This document shows positions 1-9,297 of a stretch of 64,000 bases of DNA, one piece after another. Each line of letters begins with the position of its first letter. The first letter of the stretch is position 1. Under the pieces are notes generated by a model. That model was given only the letters and a program-made list of their open reading frames with translations. It ran no database searches and was not told the DNA's origin. Both the position numbers and the translations under genes were made by a program. The DNA is from Parabacteroides distasonis ATCC 8503 (GTDB lineage Bacteria; Bacteroidota; Bacteroidia; Bacteroidales; Tannerellaceae). The stretch covers positions 1 through 64,000 of the forward strand of contig NC_009615.1 in NCBI RefSeq assembly GCF_000012845.1. Reading direction: 5' to 3'.

Positions 1-1398
1 ATGCAGACTGATTATCAAACATTGTGGAATAAGTGCCTTGCGGTCATAAAGGATATTGTGCCTAAGGCAGCTTTTGACACATGGTTCGTACCTATCGTTC
101 CGTTATCATACGAAGACAAGAAGTTTACCATACAGGTGCCTAGTCAATTCTTCTATGAGTATCTGGAAGAGAAGTATGTTAATGTTTTGAAAGTTACATT
201 GTATCGTGTAATCGGTCAAGGAACCATTCTTAACTACCGTATCATGGTGGATAAGACAACTGGTGGTACGGTTGATTATCCGGCGGAGAATGCTTCCACC
301 GCTGTAAAGAAAGTTACTCCCAAGGACGCTAACAAGGCTCCGAATCCATTTATGACGACTGCTCCGCAGGATTTGGACCCTCAGTTGAACCCGAAGTATA
401 ATTTTGATAATTATTTCGAGGGTACGAGCAATAAGCTGGTTCGTACGGCGGGTGAGGCTGTTGCCCAGAATCCGGGAAAGACTACGTTTAACCCGTTGTT
501 TATTTTTGGTCCGTCAGGAGTGGGTAAAACTCACTTATGCCATGCGATCGGAACCCGTATCCGGGAGTTGCATCCGGAAAAGAAAGTGTTATATGTATCT
601 TCGCATTTGTTCCGGGTACAGTTTACAGATGCTATCCGTAAGAATACGACTAATGACTTCTTGAATTTCTATCAAAATATCGATGTGCTGCTGTTGGATG
701 ATATACAGGAGTTGATCGGTATGGATAAGACTCAAAATACATTCTTCCATATTTTCAACCACCTGCACCAGTTAGGTAAGCAGCTTATCTTGACTTCTGA
801 TAAACCTCCTGTGGATTTGCAAGGGATGGAAGAGCGCTTGATCACCCGTTTAAAATGGGGATTGACGGCTGAGTTGAGCCGTCCGGATCTGGATCTACGT
901 AAAAAGATACTGAAGAATAAGATCAACCATGACGGAATCATGATTCCGGATGAGGTCTTTAACTTTATCGCTAATAATGTGACGGAGAATGTCCGTGACT
1001 TGGAAGGTATTCTCGTCTCTTTAATGGCTAATGCGGTTATCAATAATCGTGAGATCGATCTGCCGTTGACGAAACGTGTGGTTAGCCAAGCGGTTCGGTT
1101 GGAGAAGAAACAGATCTCCGTACAGATGATTCAGGAGATCGTTTGCAAGTATTTCAACTTGGAGCAATCGGTTATCCAGACTAATTCCCGTAAACGTGAG
1201 ATCGTGCAAGCCCGTCAGATCACGATGTATTTGGCGAAGAAATATACGGACTCCTCTTTTTCCCATATTGGAAAGATCGTAGGAAAGAAAGACCATGCGA
1301 CGGTCTTGCATGCTTGTAAGACGATCAAAGACCAGATTGAGACTAGTAAGTCTTTCCGGTCTTCCGTAGAGGAAATCGAGGTCTTGCTCAAGAACTAA
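1..1398 (+). CDS. dnaA: Chromosomal replication initiator protein DnaA
   Basis: 465 aa, the usual length for DnaA. It binds DnaA boxes at the origin and, as an ATP-bound oligomer, opens the duplex and recruits the helicase. An N-terminal helicase-interaction domain (about residues 1-80) is followed by a variable linker, then the AAA+ core with Walker [11 protein letters not shown] (about 170-179) and Walker [10 protein letters not shown] (about 230-238). The C-terminal DNA-binding domain carries the signature [14 protein letters not shown] (about 429-442). The ATG is the first base of the window, which suggests genome numbering was set at this gene; its own promoter is therefore outside view. 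A strong hairpin terminator follows the stop, so it appears monocistronic. Confidence 0.98.
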   Translation: MQTDYQTLWNKCLAVIKDIVPKAAFDTWFVPIVPLSYEDKKFTIQVPSQFFYEYLEEKYVNVLKVTLYRVIGQGTILNYRIMVDKTTGGTVDYPAENASTAVKKVTPKDANKAPNPFMTTAPQDLDPQLNPKYNFDNYFEGTSNKLVRTAGEAVAQNPGKTTFNPLFIFGPSGVGKTHLCHAIGTRIRELHPEKKVLYVSSHLFRVQFTDAIRKNTTNDFLNFYQNIDVLLLDDIQELIGMDKTQNTFFHIFNHLHQLGKQLILTSDKPPVDLQGMEERLITRLKWGLTAELSRPDLDLRKKILKNKINHDGIMIPDEVFNFIANNVTENVRDLEGILVSLMANAVINNREIDLPLTKRVVSQAVRLEKKQISVQMIQEIVCKYFNLEQSVIQTNSRKREIVQARQITMYLAKKYTDSSFSHIGKIVGKKDHATVLHACKTIKDQIETSKSFRSSVEEIEVLLKN

Positions 1399-1425
1399 AT
1401 TAAGAATCCCTATATAGTAGGATAA

Positions 1426-1460
1426 GGACGTCTCTCTAAAGAGGCGTCCTTCTTTGTTTT
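1426..1460 (+). terminator. Rho-independent terminator after dnaA
   Basis: Ten-base arms 1426-1435 and 1440-1449 pair with one G-T wobble around the loop CTAA, followed by the T-rich run 1450-1460. It ends the dnaA transcript 28 bp after the stop. Confidence 0.8.
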
Positions 1461-1481
1461 GGAAGATCCGTATAAGTGTTA

Positions 1482-1567
1482 AGTTTTCTTTTTGGAAAAC
1501 TATTTGATGCTTAGTTTTGTTTAAGTAGTTGAAAATGTGGAGTTGCAAGTTTTGTTTTGGAAAACTT
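1482..1567 (+). repeat. Two similar small hairpins upstream of the reductase gene
   Basis: AGTTTTC / GAAAACT (1482-1488 / 1495-1501) and AAGTTTT / AAAACTT (1547-1553 / 1561-1567) are two short AT-rich inverted repeats sharing the word TTTGGAAAACT, about 65 bp apart, in the 257-bp gap between dnaA and the reductase. They could be regulatory sites or chance in AT-rich DNA. No cobalamin riboswitch core and no NrdR-box consensus was recognised in the gap. Confidence 0.3.
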
Positions 1568-1655
1568 TTCAATAAGTATTCTTTTTAACGTAGGGTAATT
1601 TGGATAACTGGTAAAGTATGCGTAAACTTGCAGTCGCAAAATAAATATAATAATT

Positions 1656-4196
1656 GTGGATCGTAAAACTTACACTTTTGACGAAGCGTTTAAGGCTTCA
1701 TTGGATTACTTTACCGGTGACGAGCTCGCCGCTAAAGTATGGGTAAATAAATATGCCTTGAAGGATGCGTTTGGAAATATCTATGAGGAATCTCCGAATG
1801 ATATGCATCATCGCTTGGCAAGTGAGATTGCCCGTGTGGAAAAAAAGTATCCGAATCCGTTGTCGGAACAAGAACTTTTCGACCTGTTTGATCATTTCCG
1901 CTACATCGTTCCGCAAGGAAGTCCGATGACGGGAATTGGCAATGATTATCAAATTGCCTCACTCTCTAATTGTTTTGTTATCGGATTGGACGGGCAAGCG
2001 GATTCGTATGGTGCGATTATTCGTATTGACGAAGAACAGGTACAATTAATGAAGCGCCGTGGTGGTGTAGGCCATGATCTTTCGCATATTCGCCCGAAAG
2101 GTTCTCCGGTTAAGAATTCTGCGTTGACTTCTACCGGGTTGGTTCCGTTTATGGAACGTTATTCGAATTCCACCCGTGAGGTGGCCCAAGATGGCCGTCG
2201 TGGAGCTTTGATGCTGAGCGTTTCTATTAAACATCCGGACTCGGAGGCGTTTATCGACGCTAAGATGACGGAAGGTAAGGTTACAGGTGCAAATGTATCT
2301 GTGAAGATTGATGATGATTTCATGAATGCCGCGGTTAATGGCGGTACCTATAAGCAACAATATCCAATTGATTCGGATTCTCCCGTTTATGTGAAGGATA
2401 TCGATGCTTCTGGCTTATGGAAAAAAATTATTCATAACGCTTGGAAATCCGCTGAACCGGGTGTGCTATTCTGGGACACGATCTTACGTGAGTCTGTACC
2501 AGACTGCTATGCGGATCTGGGGTTCCGTACGGTTTCCACGAATCCTTGTGGCGAGATACCTCTTTGTCCGTATGATAGTTGCCGTTTGTTAGCGATCAAT
2601 TTATATTCATATGTGGTAAATCCGTTCACTCCGGACGCTTATTTCGATTATGATTTGTTCAAGAAGCATGTAGGTTTGGCCCAGCGGATTATGGATGATA
2701 TTATTGATTTGGAGTCGGAGAAGATCGAGATGATCTTGGCTAAGATCGACTCGGATCCGGAATCCATGGAGGTAAGACAAACAGAGCGTCATTTGTGGGA
2801 AAAGATCCAACGAAAGACTTTGCAAGGACGCCGTACAGGTGTGGGCATTACGGCGGAAGGCGATATGATTGCCGCTTTAGGTTTGCGTTATGGAACAGAA
2901 GAAGCAACCGATTGTGCGGAACTTATACAAAAGACATTAGCTTTGGCCGCTTATCGTTCATCCGTAATGTTGGCGAAAGAACGTGGTGCCTTTGAGATAT
3001 TCGATGCGAAGCGTGAGGAAAAAAATCCGTTCATCAACCGTTTGCGTGAGGCTGATCCTGCTTTATATGAGGATATGTTGAAATACGGCCGTCGTAATAT
3101 CGCTTGCTTAACAATCGCTCCGACAGGAACGACTAGCTTGATGACACAAACCACTTCCGGTATAGAGCCGGTATTCTTGCCGGTATATAAGCGCCGCCGC
3201 AAAGTAAACCCGAACGATTCCGAGGCTCGTGTGGATTTCGTGGATGAGACAGGCGACGCTTTCGAGGAGTATATCGTATTCCATCATAAGTTTGTAACGT
3301 GGATGCAAGCGAATGGTTATTCGGCAAGTAAGAAATATACACAAGAAGAAGTGGAGGAGCTAGTTGCTAAGTCTCCTTATTATAAAGCGACTTCCAATGA
3401 TGTCGATTGGTTACAAAAAGTCCGTATGCAAGGACGCATTCAGAAATGGGTGGACCATTCTATCAGCGTAACGATCAATTTGCCGAACGATGTAAGTGAG
3501 GAGTTGGTAGATTCTTTGTATGTTGAGGCATGGAGATGCGGATGTAAAGGATGTACTGTTTATCGAGATGGTTCTCGTTCCGGTGTCTTGATTGCGACAG
3601 ATAAAAAGAAGAAAAAAGAGGATTGCAACTGCATGCAACCACCGGTTATCGTATCTACCCGTCCTCGTGAATTGGATGCGGATGTGGTAAAATTCCAGAA
3701 TAACCGTGAGAAATGGATCGCTTTCGTCGGCTTGTTGAATGGCCGTCCGTATGAGATCTTTACCGGTTTGGCCGATGATGACGAGGGTATCATGTTACCT
3801 AAAAACGTTTCTAAAGGTACGATCATCAAGAGCTATGATGAGGATGGTAATAAGCATTACGACTTCCAGTTCAAGAATAAACGCGGTTATAAAATGACAA
3901 TCGAAGGCTTGGATGGCAAGTTTAATCCGGAATATTGGAACTATGCTAAATTGATTTCCGGTGTGCTCCGTTACGGAATGCCTATCGATCAGGTTATAAA
4001 ACTGGTACAGGGTATGGAGTTGAATAGCGAGTCTATCAATACTTGGAAGAATGGCGTGGAACGGGCCTTGAAGAAATATTTACCGAACGGCATGGAAGCG
4101 AAAGGGCAGAAATGTCCGAACTGTGGGTTGGAGACCTTGATTTATCAAGAAGGTTGTTTGATCTGCACGAATTGCGGAGCCTCTAAATGCGGTTAA
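1656..4196 (+). CDS. nrdJ: Adenosylcobalamin-dependent (class II) ribonucleoside-diphosphate reductase
   Basis: 846 aa. It reduces ribonucleotides to deoxyribonucleotides using a thiyl radical generated from adenosylcobalamin, so it works with or without oxygen. Visible are the SNCF cysteine (about 106), the active-site NPCGE (about 296-300, Asn-Cys-Glu), the phosphate-binding APTGTTSL loop (about 500), a TSCPD-type domain (about 680-800) and a C-terminal Cys4 zinc-ribbon-like tail (CPNCG ... CTNCG). The B12 class is supported by the single long chain with the C-terminal TSCPD/zinc region and by the absence of a small-subunit gene nearby. The start is GTG at 1656; no in-frame ATG lies just upstream. 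It stands alone between dnaA and the glucanotransferase. A class I or III function is unlikely. Confidence 0.93.
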   Translation: MDRKTYTFDEAFKASLDYFTGDELAAKVWVNKYALKDAFGNIYEESPNDMHHRLASEIARVEKKYPNPLSEQELFDLFDHFRYIVPQGSPMTGIGNDYQIASLSNCFVIGLDGQADSYGAIIRIDEEQVQLMKRRGGVGHDLSHIRPKGSPVKNSALTSTGLVPFMERYSNSTREVAQDGRRGALMLSVSIKHPDSEAFIDAKMTEGKVTGANVSVKIDDDFMNAAVNGGTYKQQYPIDSDSPVYVKDIDASGLWKKIIHNAWKSAEPGVLFWDTILRESVPDCYADLGFRTVSTNPCGEIPLCPYDSCRLLAINLYSYVVNPFTPDAYFDYDLFKKHVGLAQRIMDDIIDLESEKIEMILAKIDSDPESMEVRQTERHLWEKIQRKTLQGRRTGVGITAEGDMIAALGLRYGTEEATDCAELIQKTLALAAYRSSVMLAKERGAFEIFDAKREEKNPFINRLREADPALYEDMLKYGRRNIACLTIAPTGTTSLMTQTTSGIEPVFLPVYKRRRKVNPNDSEARVDFVDETGDAFEEYIVFHHKFVTWMQANGYSASKKYTQEEVEELVAKSPYYKATSNDVDWLQKVRMQGRIQKWVDHSISVTINLPNDVSEELVDSLYVEAWRCGCKGCTVYRDGSRSGVLIATDKKKKKEDCNCMQPPVIVSTRPRELDADVVKFQNNREKWIAFVGLLNGRPYEIFTGLADDDEGIMLPKNVSKGTIIKSYDEDGNKHYDFQFKNKRGYKMTIEGLDGKFNPEYWNYAKLISGVLRYGMPIDQVIKLVQGMELNSESINTWKNGVERALKKYLPNGMEAKGQKCPNCGLETLIYQEGCLICTNCGASKCG

Positions 4197-4219
4197 ATAA
4201 TTGACTAAATCTATATACC

Positions 4220-6907
4220 ATGAAAGTCTCTTTTAATATAAACTTCCATACCGTTTGGGGACAGAAGTTATGTGTAGTGGGCTCCATACCGGAATTAGGC
4301 TCTTGGGAACCTGCTTTGGCTAAGGAGATGAATTACTCTGGGGATGGAAACTGGAAACTGGAACTGGATCTTCCACCCGATATAAAAGATATAGAATATA
4401 GATATTTCTTAAGTGTTAATGATAAGCAGATCTTTGAGGAGTGGGAGAAGAATCACCGGATTGTATTGGATGGACAATCTGATTCTTACATCCTTTATGA
4501 TTATTGGCAAATCCGTCCGGATAATCTAGCCTTTTATTCTTCGGCTTTCACCAAAAGTTTATTCGCTCATCCCTGCAATACACATGAGAGGGTCGTTAGA
4601 AGTGGAAGAAAATTGGTGATAAAGATATCCGCTCCCCGGGTGGAAAAGAATCAGTGTGTAGCCATTACTGGAAATCAAGAATGCTTAGGTAACTGGCATC
4701 CGGACAAGGCTTTATTGCTGAGTTGCGATACTTTCCCGGAATGGCATATTGATTTAGACGCTGCGGAGATACGGTATCCTTTAGAATATAAATTTTTGGT
4801 TTGGGATAATGATTCCCGTCAACCTTTGTATTGGGAGAGTGATGAGAATCGTATTCTAAGTCTTGTTCCCCAGAAACAGGGTGAGACCGTTGTTATATCT
4901 GGTCTTTACTTCCGGGATAGCTTACCGTTATGGCGTTGTGCCGGCTCGGTTATCCCCGTCTTTTCCTTGCGCTCGGAAAAGAGCTTTGGAGTAGGTGATT
5001 TGGGAGATTTACACATGTTGGTGGATTGGGCTAGAAAGACGCACCAACGTATCATTCAAGTATTACCTATGAATGATACGACAATGACCCATACTTGGGT
5101 GGATTCCTATCCGTATAGCGCTATTTCTATTTATGCCCTTCATCCCATGTATGTGGATTTATCGGCTTTGGGGACCTTGAAAGATCCGGAGAGAGCAGCT
5201 TTTTATGCAGGGAAGCAAAAAGAATTAAACGCAAAAGATACGGTTGATTACGAGGAAGTACTGAAATATAAATTGGGTTATTGTCAAGAATATTTCGCAG
5301 GGGAGGGTAAGGCCGTATTAGATACGCCGGAGTTTAAAGAGTTCTTGGCGCAAAATGAGTCATGGTTGATGCCTTACGCTACTTATTGTTTCTTGCGGGA
5401 AAGTTATGGGACATCGGATTTCTCTCAATGGCAAGGTAATTCTACTTACAATAAGACACGTGTTCGCGCCCTATGCCGGGAAGATAGTGACGCATGGCCG
5501 GAGATCTCGTTCTCTTATTTCTTGCAATATGTATTGCACAACCAGTTCAAGTCGGTATCGGATTATGCCCGTAAGAATGGAGTTGTATTGAAAGGTGATT
5601 TACCCATTGGCGTGAGCCGCACTAGTGTAGAGGCTTGGACGGAACCGAAATATTTTAATATGAATGGTCAAGCGGGTGCTCCCCCCGATGACTTTTCCAT
5701 GAACGGTCAGAACTGGCTGTTCCCGACTTATAACTGGGATGCGATGGAGAAAGATAATTTCTCTTGGTGGAAAAAACGCTTCGCTAAGTTAAGTGATTAT
5801 TTCGATTGTTTCCGTATAGATCACATCTTGGGATTTTTCCGAATATGGGAGGTTCCTTGTGAATATGTGCAAGGGCTTTGTGGTCATTTCAATCCAGCGT
5901 TGCCGTTCTCGAGAGAAGAGATCGAGCAGTATGGATTGAATTTTAACGAATCTCGTTTCACGACCCCACATATCAATCGACAATTTTTATCGGAATTGTT
6001 TGAGGAAAATACAGAAGAGGTGATAGGTGCTTATTTGGCACAATCCTCCTCCCGGCATTATGTGTTAAAACCGTTCTGTGATACGCAAAGGAAGATTGAG
6101 GCGTTGTTTGCGGATAAGGCGGATCCAGTTTCCCTACGGATCAAGAATGGCCTGTTTACGATTGCGAATGAGGTATTATTTCTTCGTGATCCAAGAGAGA
6201 CCGATAAGTTTCATCCCCGGATCTCGGCGAATCAATCCTATATCTATCGGGAATTGAGTGGTTCCGACCGTTATGCGTTCGATCAGTTATACTGGCATTT
6301 CTTCTATCATCGCCATAATGATTTTTGGAAGGCGCAAGCGTTTAAGCGTTTGACACCGTTGGTTGCGTCCACGGAGATGTTGGTTTGTGGAGAGGATCTC
6401 GGTATGATCCCCGCCTCTGTTCCCGAGGTTATGAATAAGTTGCAAATACTAAGCTTGGAGATTGAGCGTATGCCGAAGAGCCCACAGCGGGAATTTTCCG
6501 ATATGTTCAATCTGCCTTATCATTCGGTTTGTACGACTTCTACACATGATATGACTCCTCTTCGTAATTGGTGGAAAGAAGATCCGGAGAAGACACAGCG
6601 TTATTACAACCATGTATTGCAACGGATCGGTGAGGCCCCGGATGAATGTACGGCTGAAATCGTTGCCCAGATTATTTCTAATCATTTGAAGACTCGTTCC
6701 ATGCTGACGATTATTCCGTTGCAGGATTGGTTTGCTATGGATGATTCTATCAAGCGGAAGGATATAGAATCCGAGCGTATTAACGTTCCTGCGAATTCAA
6801 CGCATTATTGGCGCTACCGGATGCATATTACGTTGGAACAGCTTTTGCAGGCTGATAACCTGAATAATAAGATCGTCTCGTTGATAAAAGAGGCTGGACG
6901 AAAATAA
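4220..6907 (+). CDS. malQ: 4-alpha-glucanotransferase (GH77) with two CBM20 starch-binding domains
   Basis: 895 aa. It transfers alpha-1,4-glucan segments between maltooligosaccharides (disproportionating enzyme), used in glycogen or starch turnover. Two N-terminal CBM20-type starch-binding domains (about residues 1-115 and 125-240; GSIPELGSWEPA and GNQECLGNWHPD are the typical words) precede the GH77 barrel. Catalytic regions are DCFRIDHILG (nucleophile Asp, about 530), CGEDLGMIP (acid/base Glu, about 724) and TSTHDM (about 772). The extended N-terminus makes it longer than E. coli MalQ (about 690 aa) and like the plant DPE2/Bacteroidota type. It has no signal peptide, so it is cytoplasmic. 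The gene starts 24 bp after nrdJ and ends at a shared terminator. Confidence 0.95.
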   Translation: MKVSFNINFHTVWGQKLCVVGSIPELGSWEPALAKEMNYSGDGNWKLELDLPPDIKDIEYRYFLSVNDKQIFEEWEKNHRIVLDGQSDSYILYDYWQIRPDNLAFYSSAFTKSLFAHPCNTHERVVRSGRKLVIKISAPRVEKNQCVAITGNQECLGNWHPDKALLLSCDTFPEWHIDLDAAEIRYPLEYKFLVWDNDSRQPLYWESDENRILSLVPQKQGETVVISGLYFRDSLPLWRCAGSVIPVFSLRSEKSFGVGDLGDLHMLVDWARKTHQRIIQVLPMNDTTMTHTWVDSYPYSAISIYALHPMYVDLSALGTLKDPERAAFYAGKQKELNAKDTVDYEEVLKYKLGYCQEYFAGEGKAVLDTPEFKEFLAQNESWLMPYATYCFLRESYGTSDFSQWQGNSTYNKTRVRALCREDSDAWPEISFSYFLQYVLHNQFKSVSDYARKNGVVLKGDLPIGVSRTSVEAWTEPKYFNMNGQAGAPPDDFSMNGQNWLFPTYNWDAMEKDNFSWWKKRFAKLSDYFDCFRIDHILGFFRIWEVPCEYVQGLCGHFNPALPFSREEIEQYGLNFNESRFTTPHINRQFLSELFEENTEEVIGAYLAQSSSRHYVLKPFCDTQRKIEALFADKADPVSLRIKNGLFTIANEVLFLRDPRETDKFHPRISANQSYIYRELSGSDRYAFDQLYWHFFYHRHNDFWKAQAFKRLTPLVASTEMLVCGEDLGMIPASVPEVMNKLQILSLEIERMPKSPQREFSDMFNLPYHSVCTTSTHDMTPLRNWWKEDPEKTQRYYNHVLQRIGEAPDECTAEIVAQIISNHLKTRSMLTIIPLQDWFAMDDSIKRKDIESERINVPANSTHYWRYRMHITLEQLLQADNLNNKIVSLIKEAGRK

Positions 6908-6911
6908 GAAA

Positions 6912-6947
6912 GACTAAGGGCCGTATCGAAAAGTGCGGCCCTCAGTC
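6912..6947. terminator. Bidirectional terminator between convergent malQ and bactofilin genes
   Basis: Arms of about 14 bases (GACTAAGGGCCGTA and TGCGGCCCTCAGTC) with two imperfect positions enclose the loop TCGAAAAG. The right arm abuts the bactofilin stop codon, and the malQ stop lies just to the left, so the hairpin can serve both transcripts. Confidence 0.7.
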
Positions 6948-7321
6948 TATTTGTCCGCTTTCTTTTTCTCGGAACACATCGAGCAGGCTCCGTTGAACCG
7001 TGCGTTTGGTTCGATCTCTAGGGATTGGGTATATATATCTCCCTTGATAATTGCTGTTGATTTTAGAATAAGCTTTGCGCTTACTTTTACGGAGCCATCT
7101 ACCTCACCGAGAATCTCAGCATTCTCGGATACGATATTGCCTGTTACGCTACCTTTGGGGCCGATAACGATCTTGCCGTTGCAACTGATGTCCCCTTCTA
7201 CTTTTCCATCCAAGCGAAAGTCTGTCTCTGTGATAATATTACCCTTTATCGTTGTCCCCGCAGCCAAGGCGTTGTGTAATCCGCCTGCGGAATTTTCATC
7301 TTTTTGTTTTATTCCCATCAT
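6947..7321 (-). CDS. Bactofilin (polymer-forming cytoskeletal protein)
   Basis: 124 aa. Bactofilins form nucleotide-independent filaments that act as scaffolds for cell-wall or envelope proteins. The core (about residues 22-110) is a run of short repeats typical of the right-handed beta-helix DUF583 fold, with words such as GTTIKGNI, GKVEGDIS and GSVTGNIVSE at regular spacing. Short polar tails flank the core. There is no signal peptide. It is divergent from folB and is read from its own promoter at about 7343-7350. Its stop codon lies at the base of the shared terminator hairpin. Confidence 0.92.
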   Translation of the reverse strand: MMGIKQKDENSAGGLHNALAAGTTIKGNIITETDFRLDGKVEGDISCNGKIVIGPKGSVTGNIVSENAEILGEVDGSVKVSAKLILKSTAIIKGDIYTQSLEIEPNARFNGACSMCSEKKKADK

Positions 7322-7342
7322 AATGTGTTGTTACTTGGTTGA

Positions 7343-7350
7343 CAAATATA
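7343..7350 (-). promoter_or_regulatory. Predicted -7 box of the bactofilin promoter
   Basis: On the reverse strand this reads TATATTTG, a perfect match to the Bacteroides -7 consensus TAnnTTTG, 22 bases ahead of the bactofilin start. A matching -33 TTTG is not clear. Confidence 0.5.
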
Positions 7351-7409
7351 AGACTATTTTTTTGCAGGAAGGTTTACTTTCTATACATTTACAGATAAAT
7401 TAAAAGATT

Positions 7410-7778
7410 ATGACAACAAAGATTGAATTACGAAGGATGACATTCTATGCCTATCATGGCGTGGCACCCCAAGAGACCCGGGTTGGGAATACTTTTATCG
7501 TAGATTTGATACTGACAGCGCCGTTGGAGAATGCGGTATGGAGCGACGATTTAAGCGATACGATCAATTACGCCACAGTATATGAAACCGTGAAAGCAGA
7601 AATGGCTATCCCCTCGAGACTTCTTGAGCACGCGGCGGGGCGTATCTTGAAGGCTTTGAAAGAGAGATTTCCACAGATCACGGAGGTGGAACTTGTCTTG
7701 TCTAAATTAAATCCTCCGTTTGGCGGAGATATTCATAGTGCTTCGATAATTCTTAAAGAAAGCTTTCTTTCTGTTTAG
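7410..7778 (+). CDS. folB: Dihydroneopterin aldolase
   Basis: 122 aa, normal FolB length. It cleaves 7,8-dihydroneopterin to 6-hydroxymethyl-dihydropterin and glycolaldehyde in folate synthesis, as a cytoplasmic octamer. Family words visible: FYAYHGVAPQE with the pterin-binding Glu (about residues 12-22), NYATVYETV (about 50-58), the HAAGRILKAL helix (about 71-80) and LSKLNPPFGGD with the catalytic Lys (about 99-109). It stands alone in this window, with the hydrogenase gene 77 bp downstream behind its own promoter. Confidence 0.95.
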   Translation: MTTKIELRRMTFYAYHGVAPQETRVGNTFIVDLILTAPLENAVWSDDLSDTINYATVYETVKAEMAIPSRLLEHAAGRILKALKERFPQITEVELVLSKLNPPFGGDIHSASIILKESFLSV

Positions 7779-7789
7779 AAACTTTTATT

Positions 7790-7797
7790 TACCTTCG
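7790..7797 (+). promoter_or_regulatory. Predicted -7 box for the hydrogenase gene
   Basis: TACCTTCG matches TAnnTTTG with one mismatch, in the 77-bp gap after folB and 58 bases before the hydrogenase ATG. Confidence 0.4.
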
Positions 7798-7855
7798 CGT
7801 TTGTAAAGAAGTGATGCGATATACGATATACTAAAAGCACAAATACGATAACATT

Positions 7856-9292
7856 ATGGCATTTACCAACAACGTAATGATTGTTCGTCACGGATTGCTG
7901 GCGAAGTTAGTAAAGCTCTGGAAAGAAAACCGTCTTCTAGAAGAAATAGATCGCTTACCGATCGAGTTGAGTCCCCGAAAATCGAAAGTGAGGGGCCGTT
8001 GCTGTGTACATAAGGAACGTGCCGTCTGGAAATACAAGACCTTGCCTTTGCTTGGTTTTGATATGCAGGACGAGGAAGATGAGTTGACACCGCTTTCAGA
8101 GTATGCGAAGCGTGCCTTGTTCCGCTCGGAGAATAAGAAGGAAAATATCATGTGTGTAGTGGATGAGGCGTGTTCCTCTTGTGTCTCCGTGAATTATGAG
8201 ATCACGAATCTTTGCCGGGGTTGCGTGGCTCGTAGTTGTTATATGAACTGCCCGAAGGACGCTATCCGATTCAAGAAAAACGGTCAGGCCGAGATTGATC
8301 ATGAAACTTGTATCAGCTGTGGTAAATGCCACCAAAGCTGTCCGTACCATGCCATCGTTTATATCCCGATCCCTTGCGAGGAAGTTTGTCCGGTTAAGGC
8401 GATCAGCAAGGACAAGTATGGGGTGGAGCATATCGACGAGTCTAAATGTATATATTGCGGTAAATGTGTGAATGCTTGTCCGTTCGGTGCTATCTTCGAG
8501 ATCTCGCAAGTATTCGATATCTTGCAACGCTTGCGGAATAAGGAACAGATGGTAGCGATTGTCGCTCCGTCTATCTTAGCTCAGTTTAGCGCTCCGAAGG
8601 AAAAAGTGTATGGCGCTATCAAGTCCTTGGGATTCGAGGAAGTGGTTGAGGTGGCGCAAGGCGCTATGGAAACCACCCGTCATGAGGCGGAAGAATTGAT
8701 CGAGAAATTGAAAGAAGGACAACCGTTCATGACCACTAGTTGCTGTCCGTCTTACGTGCAATTGGCCGAGAAACATATCCCGGATTTAAAGAAATACATC
8801 TCTTCTACTGGATCTCCGATGTATTATACGGCCCGTATCGTGAAGGAAAAATATCCGGATGCGAAGATCGTGTTTGTTGGCCCGTGCGTGGCGAAACGAA
8901 AAGAGGTGAAACTAGATCCGTGCGTGGATTTTACACTTACGTTTGAGGAAGTAGGTTCCGTATTGGAGGGATTGGGTATCAAGATCGAGGAGGCCCAGCC
9001 TTTCTCTGTATTATTTAACGCTGTCCGTGAGGCGCATGGCTTCGCCCAAAGTGGTGGTGTGATCAACGCCGTTAAGGTTTATTTGAAGGACGAGAACGTA
9101 AATGCCGTGCAGGTAGCCAACCTGACAAAGAAAAATGTGGCATTATTACGTGCTTATGCTAAAACCGGAAAGGCTCCCGCGCAGTTTATAGAAGTGATGG
9201 CTTGCGAGGGCGGTTGTGTGACCGGTCCTTGTACGCACGCCGATAAGACTGCCGGACAAAAGCAGCTTATTAAGGAGCTTACTAAATTCTAG
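7856..9292 (+). CDS. Monomeric [FeFe] hydrogenase with ferredoxin-type [4Fe-4S] domains
   Basis: 478 aa. It interconverts protons and H2 using ferredoxin-linked electrons. After a roughly 95-residue N-terminal part, a Cys-rich region (about 98-215) carries repeated CxxCxxC ferredoxin motifs ([24 protein letters not shown]) and an extra [14 protein letters not shown]. The H-cluster domain has L1 TSCCPSY (about 297), L2 [11 protein letters not shown] (about 340) and L3 [14 protein letters not shown] (about 447). Variants such as Tyr in L1 and GPC in place of GGG in L3 suggest the group-B type of anaerobes rather than the classic group A enzyme. The maturases HydE, HydF and HydG are not in this window. 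It probably disposes of fermentation electrons. Confidence 0.9.
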   Translation: MAFTNNVMIVRHGLLAKLVKLWKENRLLEEIDRLPIELSPRKSKVRGRCCVHKERAVWKYKTLPLLGFDMQDEEDELTPLSEYAKRALFRSENKKENIMCVVDEACSSCVSVNYEITNLCRGCVARSCYMNCPKDAIRFKKNGQAEIDHETCISCGKCHQSCPYHAIVYIPIPCEEVCPVKAISKDKYGVEHIDESKCIYCGKCVNACPFGAIFEISQVFDILQRLRNKEQMVAIVAPSILAQFSAPKEKVYGAIKSLGFEEVVEVAQGAMETTRHEAEELIEKLKEGQPFMTTSCCPSYVQLAEKHIPDLKKYISSTGSPMYYTARIVKEKYPDAKIVFVGPCVAKRKEVKLDPCVDFTLTFEEVGSVLEGLGIKIEEAQPFSVLFNAVREAHGFAQSGGVINAVKVYLKDENVNAVQVANLTKKNVALLRAYAKTGKAPAQFIEVMACEGGCVTGPCTHADKTAGQKQLIKELTKF

Positions 9293-9297
9293 ACAAA

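Noticed and set aside
1399..1655. Possible oriC or cobalamin riboswitch between dnaA and nrdJ
   Set aside because: No cluster of DnaA boxes and no B12-box core seen; only a terminator and two short AT-rich hairpins.
6933..7403. 156-aa forward ORF opposite the bactofilin gene
   Set aside because: The reverse frame encodes a clear bactofilin with a promoter; the forward frame is low-complexity antisense.
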